Assembly: GCF_026157035.1 (NCBI RefSeq)
Contig: NZ_JANJZA010000001.1
Span: 537,001-601,000 of the forward strand
DNA: 64,000 nucleotides
Reading direction: 5' to 3'
Source: Sphingomicrobium nitratireducens
Lineage (GTDB): Bacteria > Pseudomonadota > Alphaproteobacteria > Sphingomonadales > Sphingomonadaceae
This document shows, one piece after another, positions 8,908 to 17,300 of the stretch (positions are counted from its first letter, which is position 1; the number at the start of each line of letters is the position of its first letter). A program made the position numbers and the translations under genes. A model generated the notes under the pieces. It was not told the origin of the DNA. It made no database searches and saw only the letters and a list, made by a program, of their open reading frames with translations.

Positions 8908-9297
8908 GTGAGCGCACGCGACGGCACACCGGTCGACAAGCAGGAGCTGGCCGAGGAGCGGACCGATCTTGCCGAGGATCGCACGCTGATGGCGGTCGAG
9001 CGGACGATGGCGAGCTGGATGGGCGCGAGCATGGGCGCGATCGGCGTCGGCCTCGGTTTTCGCGCCATCTTCGGCGAAGTCCAGCCGCCCTGGCTGCCGC
9101 GGCTCATCGCGACCTTCTTCATGGTGTTGGCCATCGTCGTCGTGATCAGCGCCCAGCGGCGTGCCTGCCACGCGATCAAGCGCCTGTCCTCGAACCATGT
9201 CGATCCGCCCAATAGCGGCGGGCTCCGGATCGCCGCCTACGGGATCGCCGCCGGTGCCGCGATCCTGACGGTGGCGATCTGGGTCTTCTTTGAATGA
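8908..9297 (+). CDS. DUF202 (YidH-family) membrane protein
   Basis: A 129-residue protein starting at GTG. The charged amphipathic N-terminal helix ELAEERTDLAEDRTLMAVER followed by a conserved SWMGASMGAIGVGLGF segment is the DUF202/YidH signature. Three membrane helices follow (about residues 38-55, 68-86 and 105-127). Members are small inner-membrane proteins without an established biochemical role. The GTG start is supported by AGGGGAG about seven bases upstream. It diverges from the membrane protein gene 8323-8883. Confidence 0.82.
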   Translation: MSARDGTPVDKQELAEERTDLAEDRTLMAVERTMASWMGASMGAIGVGLGFRAIFGEVQPPWLPRLIATFFMVLAIVVVISAQRRACHAIKRLSSNHVDPPNSGGLRIAAYGIAAGAAILTVAIWVFFE

Positions 9298-9301
9298 GGG
9301 T

Positions 9302-9315
9302 GGCGGAATTCCGCC
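9302..9315. other. Perfect 14-bp palindrome GGCGGAATTCCGCC
   Basis: A perfect inverted repeat starts five bases after the DUF202 stop codon and is followed by GTTTCC. It could form a short hairpin acting as a weak terminator, although the T tract is poor, or serve as a dimeric protein site. The position right after a stop favours a 3' end role. Confidence 0.4.
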
Positions 9316-9384
9316 GTTTCCGATTAATGTCTGGAACCTGACAAAGCACGAGCCCGTTCGAGATTCAGGCAAGGAAAGAAGGCC

Positions 9385-9621
9385 ATGGTGATCGACGACC
9401 CGATCGGACACGATCCGAACGACGTGACCGACGATCCATTCGAGGATTCCGTCGGCGGCGGCGGGATCATCGCCGTCGTCCTCCTGATCGTCGCGATCCT
9501 CCTGCTCGTCTTCATGTTCCGCGAGGAACTCGGCATCGGGACTCCGACGATGGAGGTCGACATCCCCGACCGGATCGATGTCGAGGAACCGTCCCCGACA
9601 CCGCCCGCGATCGACGACTGA
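9385..9621 (+). CDS. Small acidic single-pass membrane protein, 78 aa
   Basis: A 78-residue product with an acidic N-terminal segment (residues 1-23, DDPIGHDPNDVTDDPFED), one strong membrane helix (about 27-46, GIIAVVLLIVAILLLVFMF) and a proline- and aspartate-rich tail. I do not know the family. The ATG is preceded by AAGGAAAGAAGG, a convincing ribosome binding site, which supports a real gene. It lies between the DUF202 gene and fahA on the same strand, separated from each by about 85 bp. Confidence 0.68.
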   Translation: MVIDDPIGHDPNDVTDDPFEDSVGGGGIIAVVLLIVAILLLVFMFREELGIGTPTMEVDIPDRIDVEEPSPTPPAIDD

Positions 9622-9703
9622 CGCGTCGCGCCCGCCCGAATTGACAAGCGCGTGGCAAGCCGCCACCTCGCGCCCATCCTTCCAAGAACCGACGGAGCCC
9701 GGC

Positions 9704-10999
9704 ATGACCCTCGACGCGACCCACGATCCCGATCTCAAGAGCTGGGTCGAGAGCGCCGACGGCCACCCGGAATGGCCGATCCAGAACCTGCCGCTGGGCG
9801 TCTTTTCGACGGCCGGCAAGGGGGCGCGGATCGGGACCGCGATCGGCGAGAAGATCCTCGATTTGAGGGCCATCGCGGAACGCGGGCTGATCGAGGACGA
9901 GGATGTCGCCGAAGCGCTGCGCAGCCGCGTGCTCAACGCGCTCTTCGCGCTCGGTGCCGACGCGATGGCGGACCTGCGCGCGCGCCTGTCGGTCCTGCTG
10001 TCGGACGAAGCCCACCGCGCCGAAGTCGAACCGCATCTCGTGGCGATGGACGCGACCGAGATGCAACTGCCGACCCATGTCGGCGACTACACCGATTTCT
10101 ACGTCGGCATCCATCACGCGACCAACGTCGGCAAGGTGTTCCGTCCCGACAATCCGCTGCTGCCCAACTACAAGTACGTGCCGATCGGCTATCACGGCCG
10201 TGCCAGCTCGATCCGCGTGTCGGGCCATCCGCTGGTGCGCCCGTCGGGGCAGGTCAAGGCGCCCGACGCCGAGGTGCCGGTGCGCAGGCCCTCGGCGCGG
10301 CTCGACTACGAGCTCGAGATGGCGATCTGGATCGGCGAGGGCAACGCGCTCGGCGAACCGATCCCGATCGAGGAAGCGGGACAGCATATCGCGGGCTACG
10401 GGCTGCTCAACGACTGGTCCGCGCGCGACCTTCAGGGCTGGGAATACCAGCCCTTGGGGCCGTTCCTCGCCAAGAATTTCCTCTCGACGGTGAGCCCGTG
10501 GGTGATCACGCCGCAGGCACTTGCGCCCTTCATGAAGCCGATGAAGCCGCGCCCCGACGGCGATCCCGCCCCGCTGCCCTACCTCACCGGCGGCGAGGAG
10601 AAGTGCGCGCTGGGCGTCCGGCTCGAAGTGCTGCTGACGACCGCGAAGATGCGCGAGGCGGGCGAGGCGCCCTATCGCCTCAGCAAGGGCGAGGCCGACG
10701 CCGCCATGTACTGGTCTGCGCAGCAGGTGGTGACCCACCACGCCTCAAACGGCTGCAACCTCCAGCCGGGCGATCTCCTGGGCACGGGCACGCTGTCGAT
10801 GGCGGACGAGGACGGGTTCGGCTCGCTGCTCGAACTCTCGAAGGCGGGCAAGCAGCCGATCGCGTTGCCCAACGGCGAGACGCGCACCTTCCTCGAGGAC
10901 GGCGACGAGGTGACGCTGGTGGCGCGCTGCGAGGCGGACGGCGCGGTCCCGATCGGGTTCGGCAAATGCGCCGGCCAGGTACTGCCGGCGCGCGGCTAG
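9704..10999 (+). CDS. fahA: Fumarylacetoacetase
   Basis: A 431-residue fumarylacetoacetate hydrolase that splits fumarylacetoacetate into fumarate and acetoacetate, the last step of tyrosine breakdown. The N-terminal SH3-like part is followed by the FAH catalytic domain with YTDFYVGIHHATNVGK (metal-binding Asp and the catalytic His), YELEMAIWIG (metal-binding Glu pair), NDWSARDLQGWEYQPLG (Asp) and AKNF (Lys). Full length matches the family. The start ATG has GGAG seven bases upstream. Its pathway partner maiA lies 7.5 kb away on the opposite strand, so the pathway is split here. Confidence 0.96.
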   Translation: MTLDATHDPDLKSWVESADGHPEWPIQNLPLGVFSTAGKGARIGTAIGEKILDLRAIAERGLIEDEDVAEALRSRVLNALFALGADAMADLRARLSVLLSDEAHRAEVEPHLVAMDATEMQLPTHVGDYTDFYVGIHHATNVGKVFRPDNPLLPNYKYVPIGYHGRASSIRVSGHPLVRPSGQVKAPDAEVPVRRPSARLDYELEMAIWIGEGNALGEPIPIEEAGQHIAGYGLLNDWSARDLQGWEYQPLGPFLAKNFLSTVSPWVITPQALAPFMKPMKPRPDGDPAPLPYLTGGEEKCALGVRLEVLLTTAKMREAGEAPYRLSKGEADAAMYWSAQQVVTHHASNGCNLQPGDLLGTGTLSMADEDGFGSLLELSKAGKQPIALPNGETRTFLEDGDEVTLVARCEADGAVPIGFGKCAGQVLPARG

Positions 11000-11056
11000 G
11001 GGTTTTCGTTTCGCGAACGTGCCGATAGCGTGCCTCTCCACGAAGGGGAGGGCGCG

Positions 11057-12037
11057 ATGCGTGCAAGCACATGGGCGGCAGTCGCCGCGGCGGCGATCAC
11101 ACTGATGACGACCGGCTGTTCCCCAAAGCGCGCAGGTGCCTCATCGCCATCGGTCGCGGCGCCGGTCGGCACCGCGCGTTACGACGTCCATGTCGACCCC
11201 TGGTTCTCCCTGCACAGCTTTGCCTGGAATGCGGCGCGCAACGCGTCGGGGCTCAAGCTGCGAAGCCGCGCGAGGATCGACGACGTCGACCGTGCGCTGC
11301 TCGAGCGTCCCGACATCGCGCAGGCCTTCGCGCCACTTGCCGCCGCCTATGCGCCCACTTTCGATATGCATCCCCTATTCTCGAAGGAATTGTACGGGAT
11401 CGGGCTGGCCGCCTCGCTCGACCGATCGCAACTCGATCCCGCGCTTCGTGAGGCACTCGAGGCGTTCATGCCCGTCTACCGGACGCATTTCTGGCCGCGG
11501 CACGAGGCCGAGGCGCTGGCAATGAAGAACGACCTCGAGGGCGCGCTCGATCGCCGCGGCGACCGCATGGCTGCCATCCTCGCCGACAGTCTCGGCAGCG
11601 AGTGGGGCGAGCTTCCGATCCGCGTCGACCTCGTGCCCTACGCGACGCGGGCGGGCGCCTATACCTCGCAGCGGCGGATAGTGATCGCCGCGCTCGATCC
11701 CGACATGCGCGCCCGCCCGCTTGAGATGGTGTTTCACGAAAGTTCGCACCGCGCGCCGCTGGGCGACCGGTTCGAGGCCGCTGCGGAGGCGGCGCTGGCC
11801 CGTCACGGTCTCGCCAACGAGCGTTTCTGGCACCACCTCCTCTTCACCGCCTCGGCGATGGCGGCGCGGGACGTGCCGGGCGACGATTACGTCCCTTATC
11901 CGGTCGCGGTAGGGCTGGCAGGGGGCGAGTCTAAACCGTGGTACGACGCGCTCTTCGCAGTGTGGGACCGGCACGAAACGCTCGAGGCGCGTGCCGATGC
12001 GGCAGCCGCGATGGTCGCGGCGAACGAGGGTCGCTGA
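11057..12037 (+). CDS. Putative lipoprotein metallopeptidase with HESSH motif
   Basis: A 326-residue protein with a signal sequence ending at a cysteine (C21 in LMTTGCSP). It is a lipoprotein candidate, though the lipobox is not ideal. HESSH at residues 227-231 fits a zinc metallopeptidase HExxH motif. A third ligand is not obvious, so catalysis is inferred. I cannot place it in a named peptidase family. It starts at an ATG with GGGGAGG eight bases upstream; an ATG 27 bases earlier lacks a signal sequence start. It would act at the membrane or periplasm. Confidence 0.68.
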   Translation: MRASTWAAVAAAAITLMTTGCSPKRAGASSPSVAAPVGTARYDVHVDPWFSLHSFAWNAARNASGLKLRSRARIDDVDRALLERPDIAQAFAPLAAAYAPTFDMHPLFSKELYGIGLAASLDRSQLDPALREALEAFMPVYRTHFWPRHEAEALAMKNDLEGALDRRGDRMAAILADSLGSEWGELPIRVDLVPYATRAGAYTSQRRIVIAALDPDMRARPLEMVFHESSHRAPLGDRFEAAAEAALARHGLANERFWHHLLFTASAMAARDVPGDDYVPYPVAVGLAGGESKPWYDALFAVWDRHETLEARADAAAAMVAANEGR

Positions 12038-12212
12038 GGCCGCCCTCGCCGTTTCGTCGATGTGCGAACGCGCTTCGTCGTCGCTTTCCCCCGTTCGGCT
12101 TTTCGCGCCCCTGAGCGCCGTCGAAGCGGACGTGCTTTCGCGCCCCGTCTCGCTAGGTTGGGATCAGGGTTGGTCGCGGAAAAACGAACCTTTTCGAAGG
12201 GAAGGAAGAGCG

Positions 12213-12590
12213 ATGAAAAAGACCCTGACCATGCTGGCCGGTGCCAGCCTCCTGATTTCCGGCAACGCGATGGCCATGCAGGCCGATCCCGTCATCGTCG
12301 AGGGCGAGTCCGCCCCGATCGTCGAGGTGAGCTATGCCGATCTCGACCTCACCGAGGCGAGCGACTTCTCCGCGCTCAAGGGCCGGGTTGCCAACGCGAT
12401 CGAAATCGTCTGCTCGAGCGCCGACCACCAGAGCGTGCGCGAAGGCGGGTTCGACCAGTGCCGCAGCGACGCCACGGCCGATGCCAAGCGGCAGCTGCAA
12501 TTTGCGCGCATGCAGGACAAGCTGTCCAAGTATGCGGGCCTCGCGATCGGCGGCGGGCAGCTGCGCACTATCACGTTCGTCACCGAGTAG
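12213..12590 (+). CDS. UrcA family secreted protein
   Basis: A 125-residue protein with a signal peptide (MKKTLTMLAGASLLISGNAMA) and the UrcA pattern: VSYADLDLTEASDFSALKGR, then RVANAIEIVC, with a second cysteine in FDQC. UrcA proteins are small periplasmic proteins seen in Sphingomonadales and Caulobacterales and have no known activity. The two cysteines probably form a disulphide. The ATG has GAAGGAAGAG upstream. A hairpin terminator follows at 12650. The roughly 175 bp upstream (12038-12212) contain no gene I can support and probably hold its promoter. Confidence 0.85.
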   Translation: MKKTLTMLAGASLLISGNAMAMQADPVIVEGESAPIVEVSYADLDLTEASDFSALKGRVANAIEIVCSSADHQSVREGGFDQCRSDATADAKRQLQFARMQDKLSKYAGLAIGGGQLRTITFVTE

Positions 12591-12649
12591 GTCCCTCGTA
12601 CCCTTCGGACACCGCCATGCCCCCGGCGGTGCCGGACGGGGGACGCAGG

Positions 12650-12689
12650 AAACGGTCGCCGCATCCCGTCGCGGCGGCCGTTTTCGTCT
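12650..12689 (+). terminator. Intrinsic terminator after the UrcA gene
   Basis: The arms AAACGGTCGCCGC (12650-12662) and GCGGCGGCCGTTT (12671-12683) pair over 13 positions with one G-T pair around an eight-base loop, followed by TTCGTCT. It lies 60 bp after the UrcA stop and before the 3' end of the opposite-strand tRNA, so it may act from both sides. Confidence 0.75.
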
Positions 12690-12705
12690 GACGGGATGGG
12701 AAGAA

Positions 12706-12781
12706 TGGTGCCGCTTACAGGACTCGAACCTGTGACCCCCTCATTACGAATGAGGTGCTCTACCAACTGAGCTAAAGCGGC
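12706..12781 (-). tRNA. tRNA-Thr (anticodon CGU), CCA encoded
   Basis: On the minus strand the acceptor arm GCCGCTT pairs with AAGCGGC, the D arm reads TAGCTCAGTTGGTAGAGCA, the anticodon loop TTCGTAA sits in a CCTCA/TGAGG stem giving anticodon CGU, and the T arm is ACAGGTTCGAGTCCTGT. The CCA end is encoded (12706-12708 in plus coordinates). It reads the ACG codon and complements the GGU isoacceptor at 8244. Confidence 0.97.
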
Positions 12782-12870
12782 ATCCGGATCGGGCGCATCG
12801 CCCGACGAAGCGCGGCGCATCTAACAGGCTCTGCCGTCCGGCACAAGCGGCTGCGTGCGGCCCATCATGC

Positions 12871-12925
12871 TTAACGGTTTCTTTAACGCTTTCGGGCATT
12901 TTCCGTTCGATTTGGAGATTTAACG
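12871..12925 (+). promoter_or_regulatory. Cluster of three TTAAC motifs upstream of the PAS gene
   Basis: TTAAC occurs at 12871, 12883 and 12920 within 55 bp, ending about 14 bp before the PAS-domain gene start. TTAA pairs spaced by seven bases are binding sites of the alphaproteobacterial cell-cycle regulator CtrA. Here the first two are spaced by eight, so this is only a candidate. The 12782-12937 gap otherwise shows no gene. Confidence 0.35.
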
Positions 12926-12937
12926 GGCGGGATTCGC

Positions 12938-14287
12938 ATGGACAGCTATTCCGAGAGCCAGGGCTATGACGCGGACGTCGCGGACGAGGTCGCACCGGGC
13001 GCCGACGTCGCCGACGCGATCGGCACCGACGAACGCCGCATGCACGTGCGCGCCTACAATTACTGGTGCTCGCTGCTCGAAGGGCGCGACTATCCCTCGA
13101 TCGAGGACCTCGAGCCGGGCGATATCCGCGATTTCGGCCCGCATAGCGTGCTGCTCGACTTCACCGCCGGCATCGACAATCCGGCGACCCCCTATATCGG
13201 CGAGGCGATCCGCGAGGAATGCGGGCTCGAATCTGACATCAAGCGGATCGGTGACGTGCCGCCGCGCTCGCTATTGTCCCGCCTGACCGACCATTACATG
13301 CAGATCATCGCCAACCGCGCGCCGGTCGGCTTCGAGGCCGAGTTCGTCAACCAGCGCAACCACGAGATCTGCTACCGCGGCATCATGATGCCGTTCAGCT
13401 CCGACGGCGAGACGATCGACTTCATCTATGGCGTAATCAACTGGAAGGATCGCGGCGACGAGGTTGCCGCCGATACCCCGATCAAGGCCGCGTTGCCGCC
13501 GCTTGAGGATCCGGTCGAGGCCGTGCCCTCGCCCGGTTTCGTCGCGGCAGGGTCGCACCCGCAATGGGAAGACGGCCCGCTCGCCGAAGCGGCGGCCGAG
13601 GCCGATCCGGTGGCGGTCGCGGCGCTGGCCGACGCGATCACCGTGGGCGGGCTCGACATGGACGACGAGGACGCCCTGCTCGAGGCAGAAGGCCCGTCGG
13701 AGGACGACGGCCTCGCCGACTGGCTGTGTGCCGCACGCGAAAGCGCCGAGGTCTGCAAGCAGGCCGACGGGCGCAGCCGCGCCGCGCTCTACAAGGCGCT
13801 GGCAATGGCCTACGATTTCTCGGTCGCGGCCAAGCGCCGGCCCGAGGACTACGAGGAAATCCTGTCCGATGCCGGCGTGAAGGCGCAGGAACGCGCGCCG
13901 ATGACCCCGGTGGTCAAGCTCGTCTTCGGCATCGACTACGACAAGACCCGCCTGACCGAATTCGCCGCGGCGCTCAGCTACGCGCATCGCAGCGACGTCG
14001 ATTTCGGCGGCTTCACGAAGTTCGTCGAGGAAAGCGACGGCGGCCTCAAGGGGCTCGTCGCCGAAGAGCGCAAGGCGCGCCGCGGTGCAGCACCGACGAT
14101 CGACAAGGCCGCGCTGGCCCGCGAGAAATTGCGCGGCGTCCCGGCGATCGACCTGTCCGAGATCAGTACCAACGACGAGTTCGCCCTGGTCGTCACCCGC
14201 CGCACGCCCGACGGGCGCCACGAGGTGATCGCGCGCGTCGTCGACGACAAGCTGCTCGACCGCGCGCTGATCAAGGCCGCCCGCTAG
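12938..14287 (+). CDS. PAS-domain-like protein, 449 aa
   Basis: Residues 30-170 look like a divergent PAS domain (YWCSLLEGRDYPSIEDLEP, LDFTAGIDNPATPYIGEAIR, then RAPVGFEAEFVNQRNHEICY), the form used in sphingomonads for a PAS_5-like sensory module. The middle (about 190-280) is acidic and low in complexity. The C-terminal part (about 290-449) is helical and unknown. There is no kinase, cyclase or HTH domain, so if it senses something it must signal by protein contact. It is followed by the glutamate dehydrogenase gene on the same strand and preceded by a cluster of TTAAC motifs. Confidence 0.72.
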   Translation: MDSYSESQGYDADVADEVAPGADVADAIGTDERRMHVRAYNYWCSLLEGRDYPSIEDLEPGDIRDFGPHSVLLDFTAGIDNPATPYIGEAIREECGLESDIKRIGDVPPRSLLSRLTDHYMQIIANRAPVGFEAEFVNQRNHEICYRGIMMPFSSDGETIDFIYGVINWKDRGDEVAADTPIKAALPPLEDPVEAVPSPGFVAAGSHPQWEDGPLAEAAAEADPVAVAALADAITVGGLDMDDEDALLEAEGPSEDDGLADWLCAARESAEVCKQADGRSRAALYKALAMAYDFSVAAKRRPEDYEEILSDAGVKAQERAPMTPVVKLVFGIDYDKTRLTEFAAALSYAHRSDVDFGGFTKFVEESDGGLKGLVAEERKARRGAAPTIDKAALAREKLRGVPAIDLSEISTNDEFALVVTRRTPDGRHEVIARVVDDKLLDRALIKAAR

Positions 14288-14384
14288 GGTCCACTTTTCC
14301 CAAACTCGCGCTTGAGGCCCTGTGACAGCGGGTCTATAGCCCGCGCCCGACCGGTCACGGGACAAAAGGGACAAGCGAGTTCGC

Positions 14385-17300
14385 ATGGCTTCTGCTGCAA
14401 CGCTCGTCGACGAGGCGCTCGCCGACACTCTCCGCAATGCATTGCGCAAGGGCGCACTACCTGGAGAATTGGAAGGCCTCGACAAGGCCGGCCTCGACGA
14501 GGCCGCGCGTTTCGTCACCGACGTCGCTGCCAAGCGCAGGCCCGGCGAACTGGCGCTCGCGCTGGAATCGATGGGCGGCGAGGCGGGTCATCGCCGCATG
14601 CGCCTGGCCATCGTCAACGACGACATGCCGTTCCTCGTGGACAGCATCGCCGGCGCGATCGCGGCCAAGGGCCTGTCGGTCTATCGCCTGCTCCACCCGA
14701 TCCTGCCCGCGACGCGCGACAAGGACGGAAAGCTGCTCGACTATGCGGGCGACCATCCCGAATCGCTGATCTACATCGAGCTAGACCGCGCCGACGCGCG
14801 CGGGCGCCACGACCTGTCGGTCGAACTGCGCGACGTTCTTGCTGATGTGCGTGCCGCGGTTTCCGACTGGAAGAAGATGGTCGCCAAGCTCGGGGACGAC
14901 GCCGACGCCATCGCCAACCGCGCGCCCGAAGCGGCCGCGCTGCTGCGCTGGCTCGGCGACAACAACTTCACGCTGCTCGGTCATGCCGACCTCGATGCCA
15001 AGGGCAAGTTTTCGTCCGGTCTGGGCATCCTGCGCGGCGGACTGAAACTGTGGGACGAAACCGTCACGCGGGCCGCGATCGAGGAAGTCGGCAAGGACCG
15101 ACCCTTCCTCATCATGAAGGCCGACCGCATCTCGCCGGTGCATCGCCGCGTGCCGCTCGACGTGATCCTCGTCGCCAACGACGACGGTAGCGTGTCGATC
15201 CATTGCGGCCTGTGGACGTCGGCGGCGCTGCGCGCGCCTGCCGACGAGGTGCCGATCCTGCGCCAGCACCTTTCGGCGCTCGACAAGGAGCTGGGCTTCG
15301 CGCCGTCGAGCCATGGCGCCAAGGCGCTGGTCCACGCCATCTCGACCCTGCCGCACGATCTCGTCATCAGCTTCGACCCGCATGAAGTGCGCCAGGCCGC
15401 GCTGACCGCCATGTCGCTCGCCGACCGGCCGCGCCCGACGCTGATGATCCTCGAGGGCGCGATCCGGCGGCATCTTTATGCCTTCGTGTGGTTGCCGCGC
15501 GACGAGCTGTCGACCTCGCGCCGCAAGGCGATCCAGATGATGCTCGAGGACGAGGTCGGCTCGCCCATCACGAGCTGGGCGGTCGAACTGGGCGACGGCG
15601 AACTGGCGCTGCTGCGCTTCATCATGGCGACCGACCCCAATGAGCCGCTGCCCGACGTCGAAGCGCTCGACGCCGCGCTCGTCGAGATGGTGCGCGGCTG
15701 GGCGCCAGCGGTCGAGGCGGACCTCATCGAGGCGGTCGGGCCCGGGCGCGCGACGCGGCTCGCGCTGACCTATCTGGCCGCGATGCCCGAGGGCTATCGC
15801 ACCCGCACCGAGCCGTCCGAAGGGGCGAGCGATATCCTGCGCATTTCCTCGCTGCCTGCCGATTCCGACGCGCGCGATGCGCGGCTCTATCGTTCGGATC
15901 TCGATGATTCGCACCAGCTGCACCTCAAGACCTATCGCCGCGGCGGGTTGATCCCGCTGTCCGATGCGGTCCCCGTGCTCGAGGAGTTCGGGTTCCGGGT
16001 GCTCGAAGAAATCCCGACCTCGCTGGCCGACGGGGCGCTCGGCTACATCCACAATTTCCACCTCGAACTGCCGGTCGGCACCGACGTCGACGCGATCTTC
16101 GCGCGCGCGGCCATGGTCGAAAGCGCCATCGCCGAAGTGATGGGCGGCCAGGAAGAAAGCGACGAGTTCAACAAACTCGTCCTGTTCGCCGGGCTCGAAC
16201 CGCGCGCGGTCGTGTGGCTGCGCGCCTGGTTCCGCTACCTGCGCCAGACCGGCGTCGCCTTCGGTCTCGCCACCGTGGTCGAGGCGCTCGCGCGCTCGCC
16301 CGAGGCGACCCGCGCGCTGATCGACGCCTTCACCGCTGCGCACGATCCGGCGGCGAAGAACGGCCGCGACGCCGCCACGGCGGAGGCCTTCAAGCGGTTC
16401 GATGCCGCGCTCGCCAAGGTGCGTGCGATCGACGACGACCGCATCTTCCGCCTGATGCGTAGCGTGGTCGCCTCGACGCTGCGCACCAACGCCTTTTCGC
16501 CCGCCGCCGAGGAAGCGCTGGCGTTCAAGATCGACAGCAAGAACATCCCGGGGCTGCCGGCGCCGGTGCCGTGGCGCGAGATCTGGGTCTACAGCCCGCG
16601 CATCGAGGGTATCCACCTGCGCGGCGGGCCGATCGCCCGCGGCGGATTGCGCTGGTCGGACCGGCGCGACGATTTCCGCACCGAGATCCTCGGCCTCGTC
16701 AAAGCGCAGCTGGTCAAGAATGCGGTGATCGTCCCGACTGGTGCAAAGGGCGGCTTCTACGCCAAGCAATTGCCCAACCCGGCGGTCGACCGCGACGGCT
16801 GGCTGGCGGAAGGCACCGAGGCCTACCGCATCTTCATCCGCTCGCTCCTTTCGATCACCGACAACATTCTCGACGACAAGGTCGTCCACCCCGAGAGTGT
16901 TGTCGTCCACGACGGCGAGGACCCCTATTTCGTGGTCGCCGCCGACAAGGGCACGGCGAGCTTTTCCGATGTCGCCAACGCGATCGCGCTCGAGCGCAAC
17001 TTCTGGCTCGGGGACGCCTTCGCCAGCGGCGGGTCGAACGGCTACGACCACAAGGCGATGGGGATCACCGCGCGCGGCGCATGGGTCTCGGTCCAGCGCC
17101 ACTTCCTCGAAATGGGGATCGACGTGCAGACCGATCCGGTCAGCGTGATCGGCTGCGGCGACATGTCGGGCGACGTGTTCGGCAACGGCATGCTCCTGTC
17201 GAAGGCGATCAGGCTGGTCGCGGCGTTCGATCACCGCCACATCTTCATCGATCCCGATCCCGATCCCGCGAAGAGCTGGAAGGAGCGCCAGCGCCTGTTC

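Noticed and set aside
9302-9315. The GGCGGAATTCCGCC palindrome as a restriction-system or mobile-element site.
   Set aside because: A single copy with no neighbouring related gene was seen; a weak 3' end hairpin is the simpler reading.
12871-12886. The TTAAC...TTAAC pair as a true CtrA site.
   Set aside because: The spacing is eight bases rather than seven, so it is listed only as a weak candidate.
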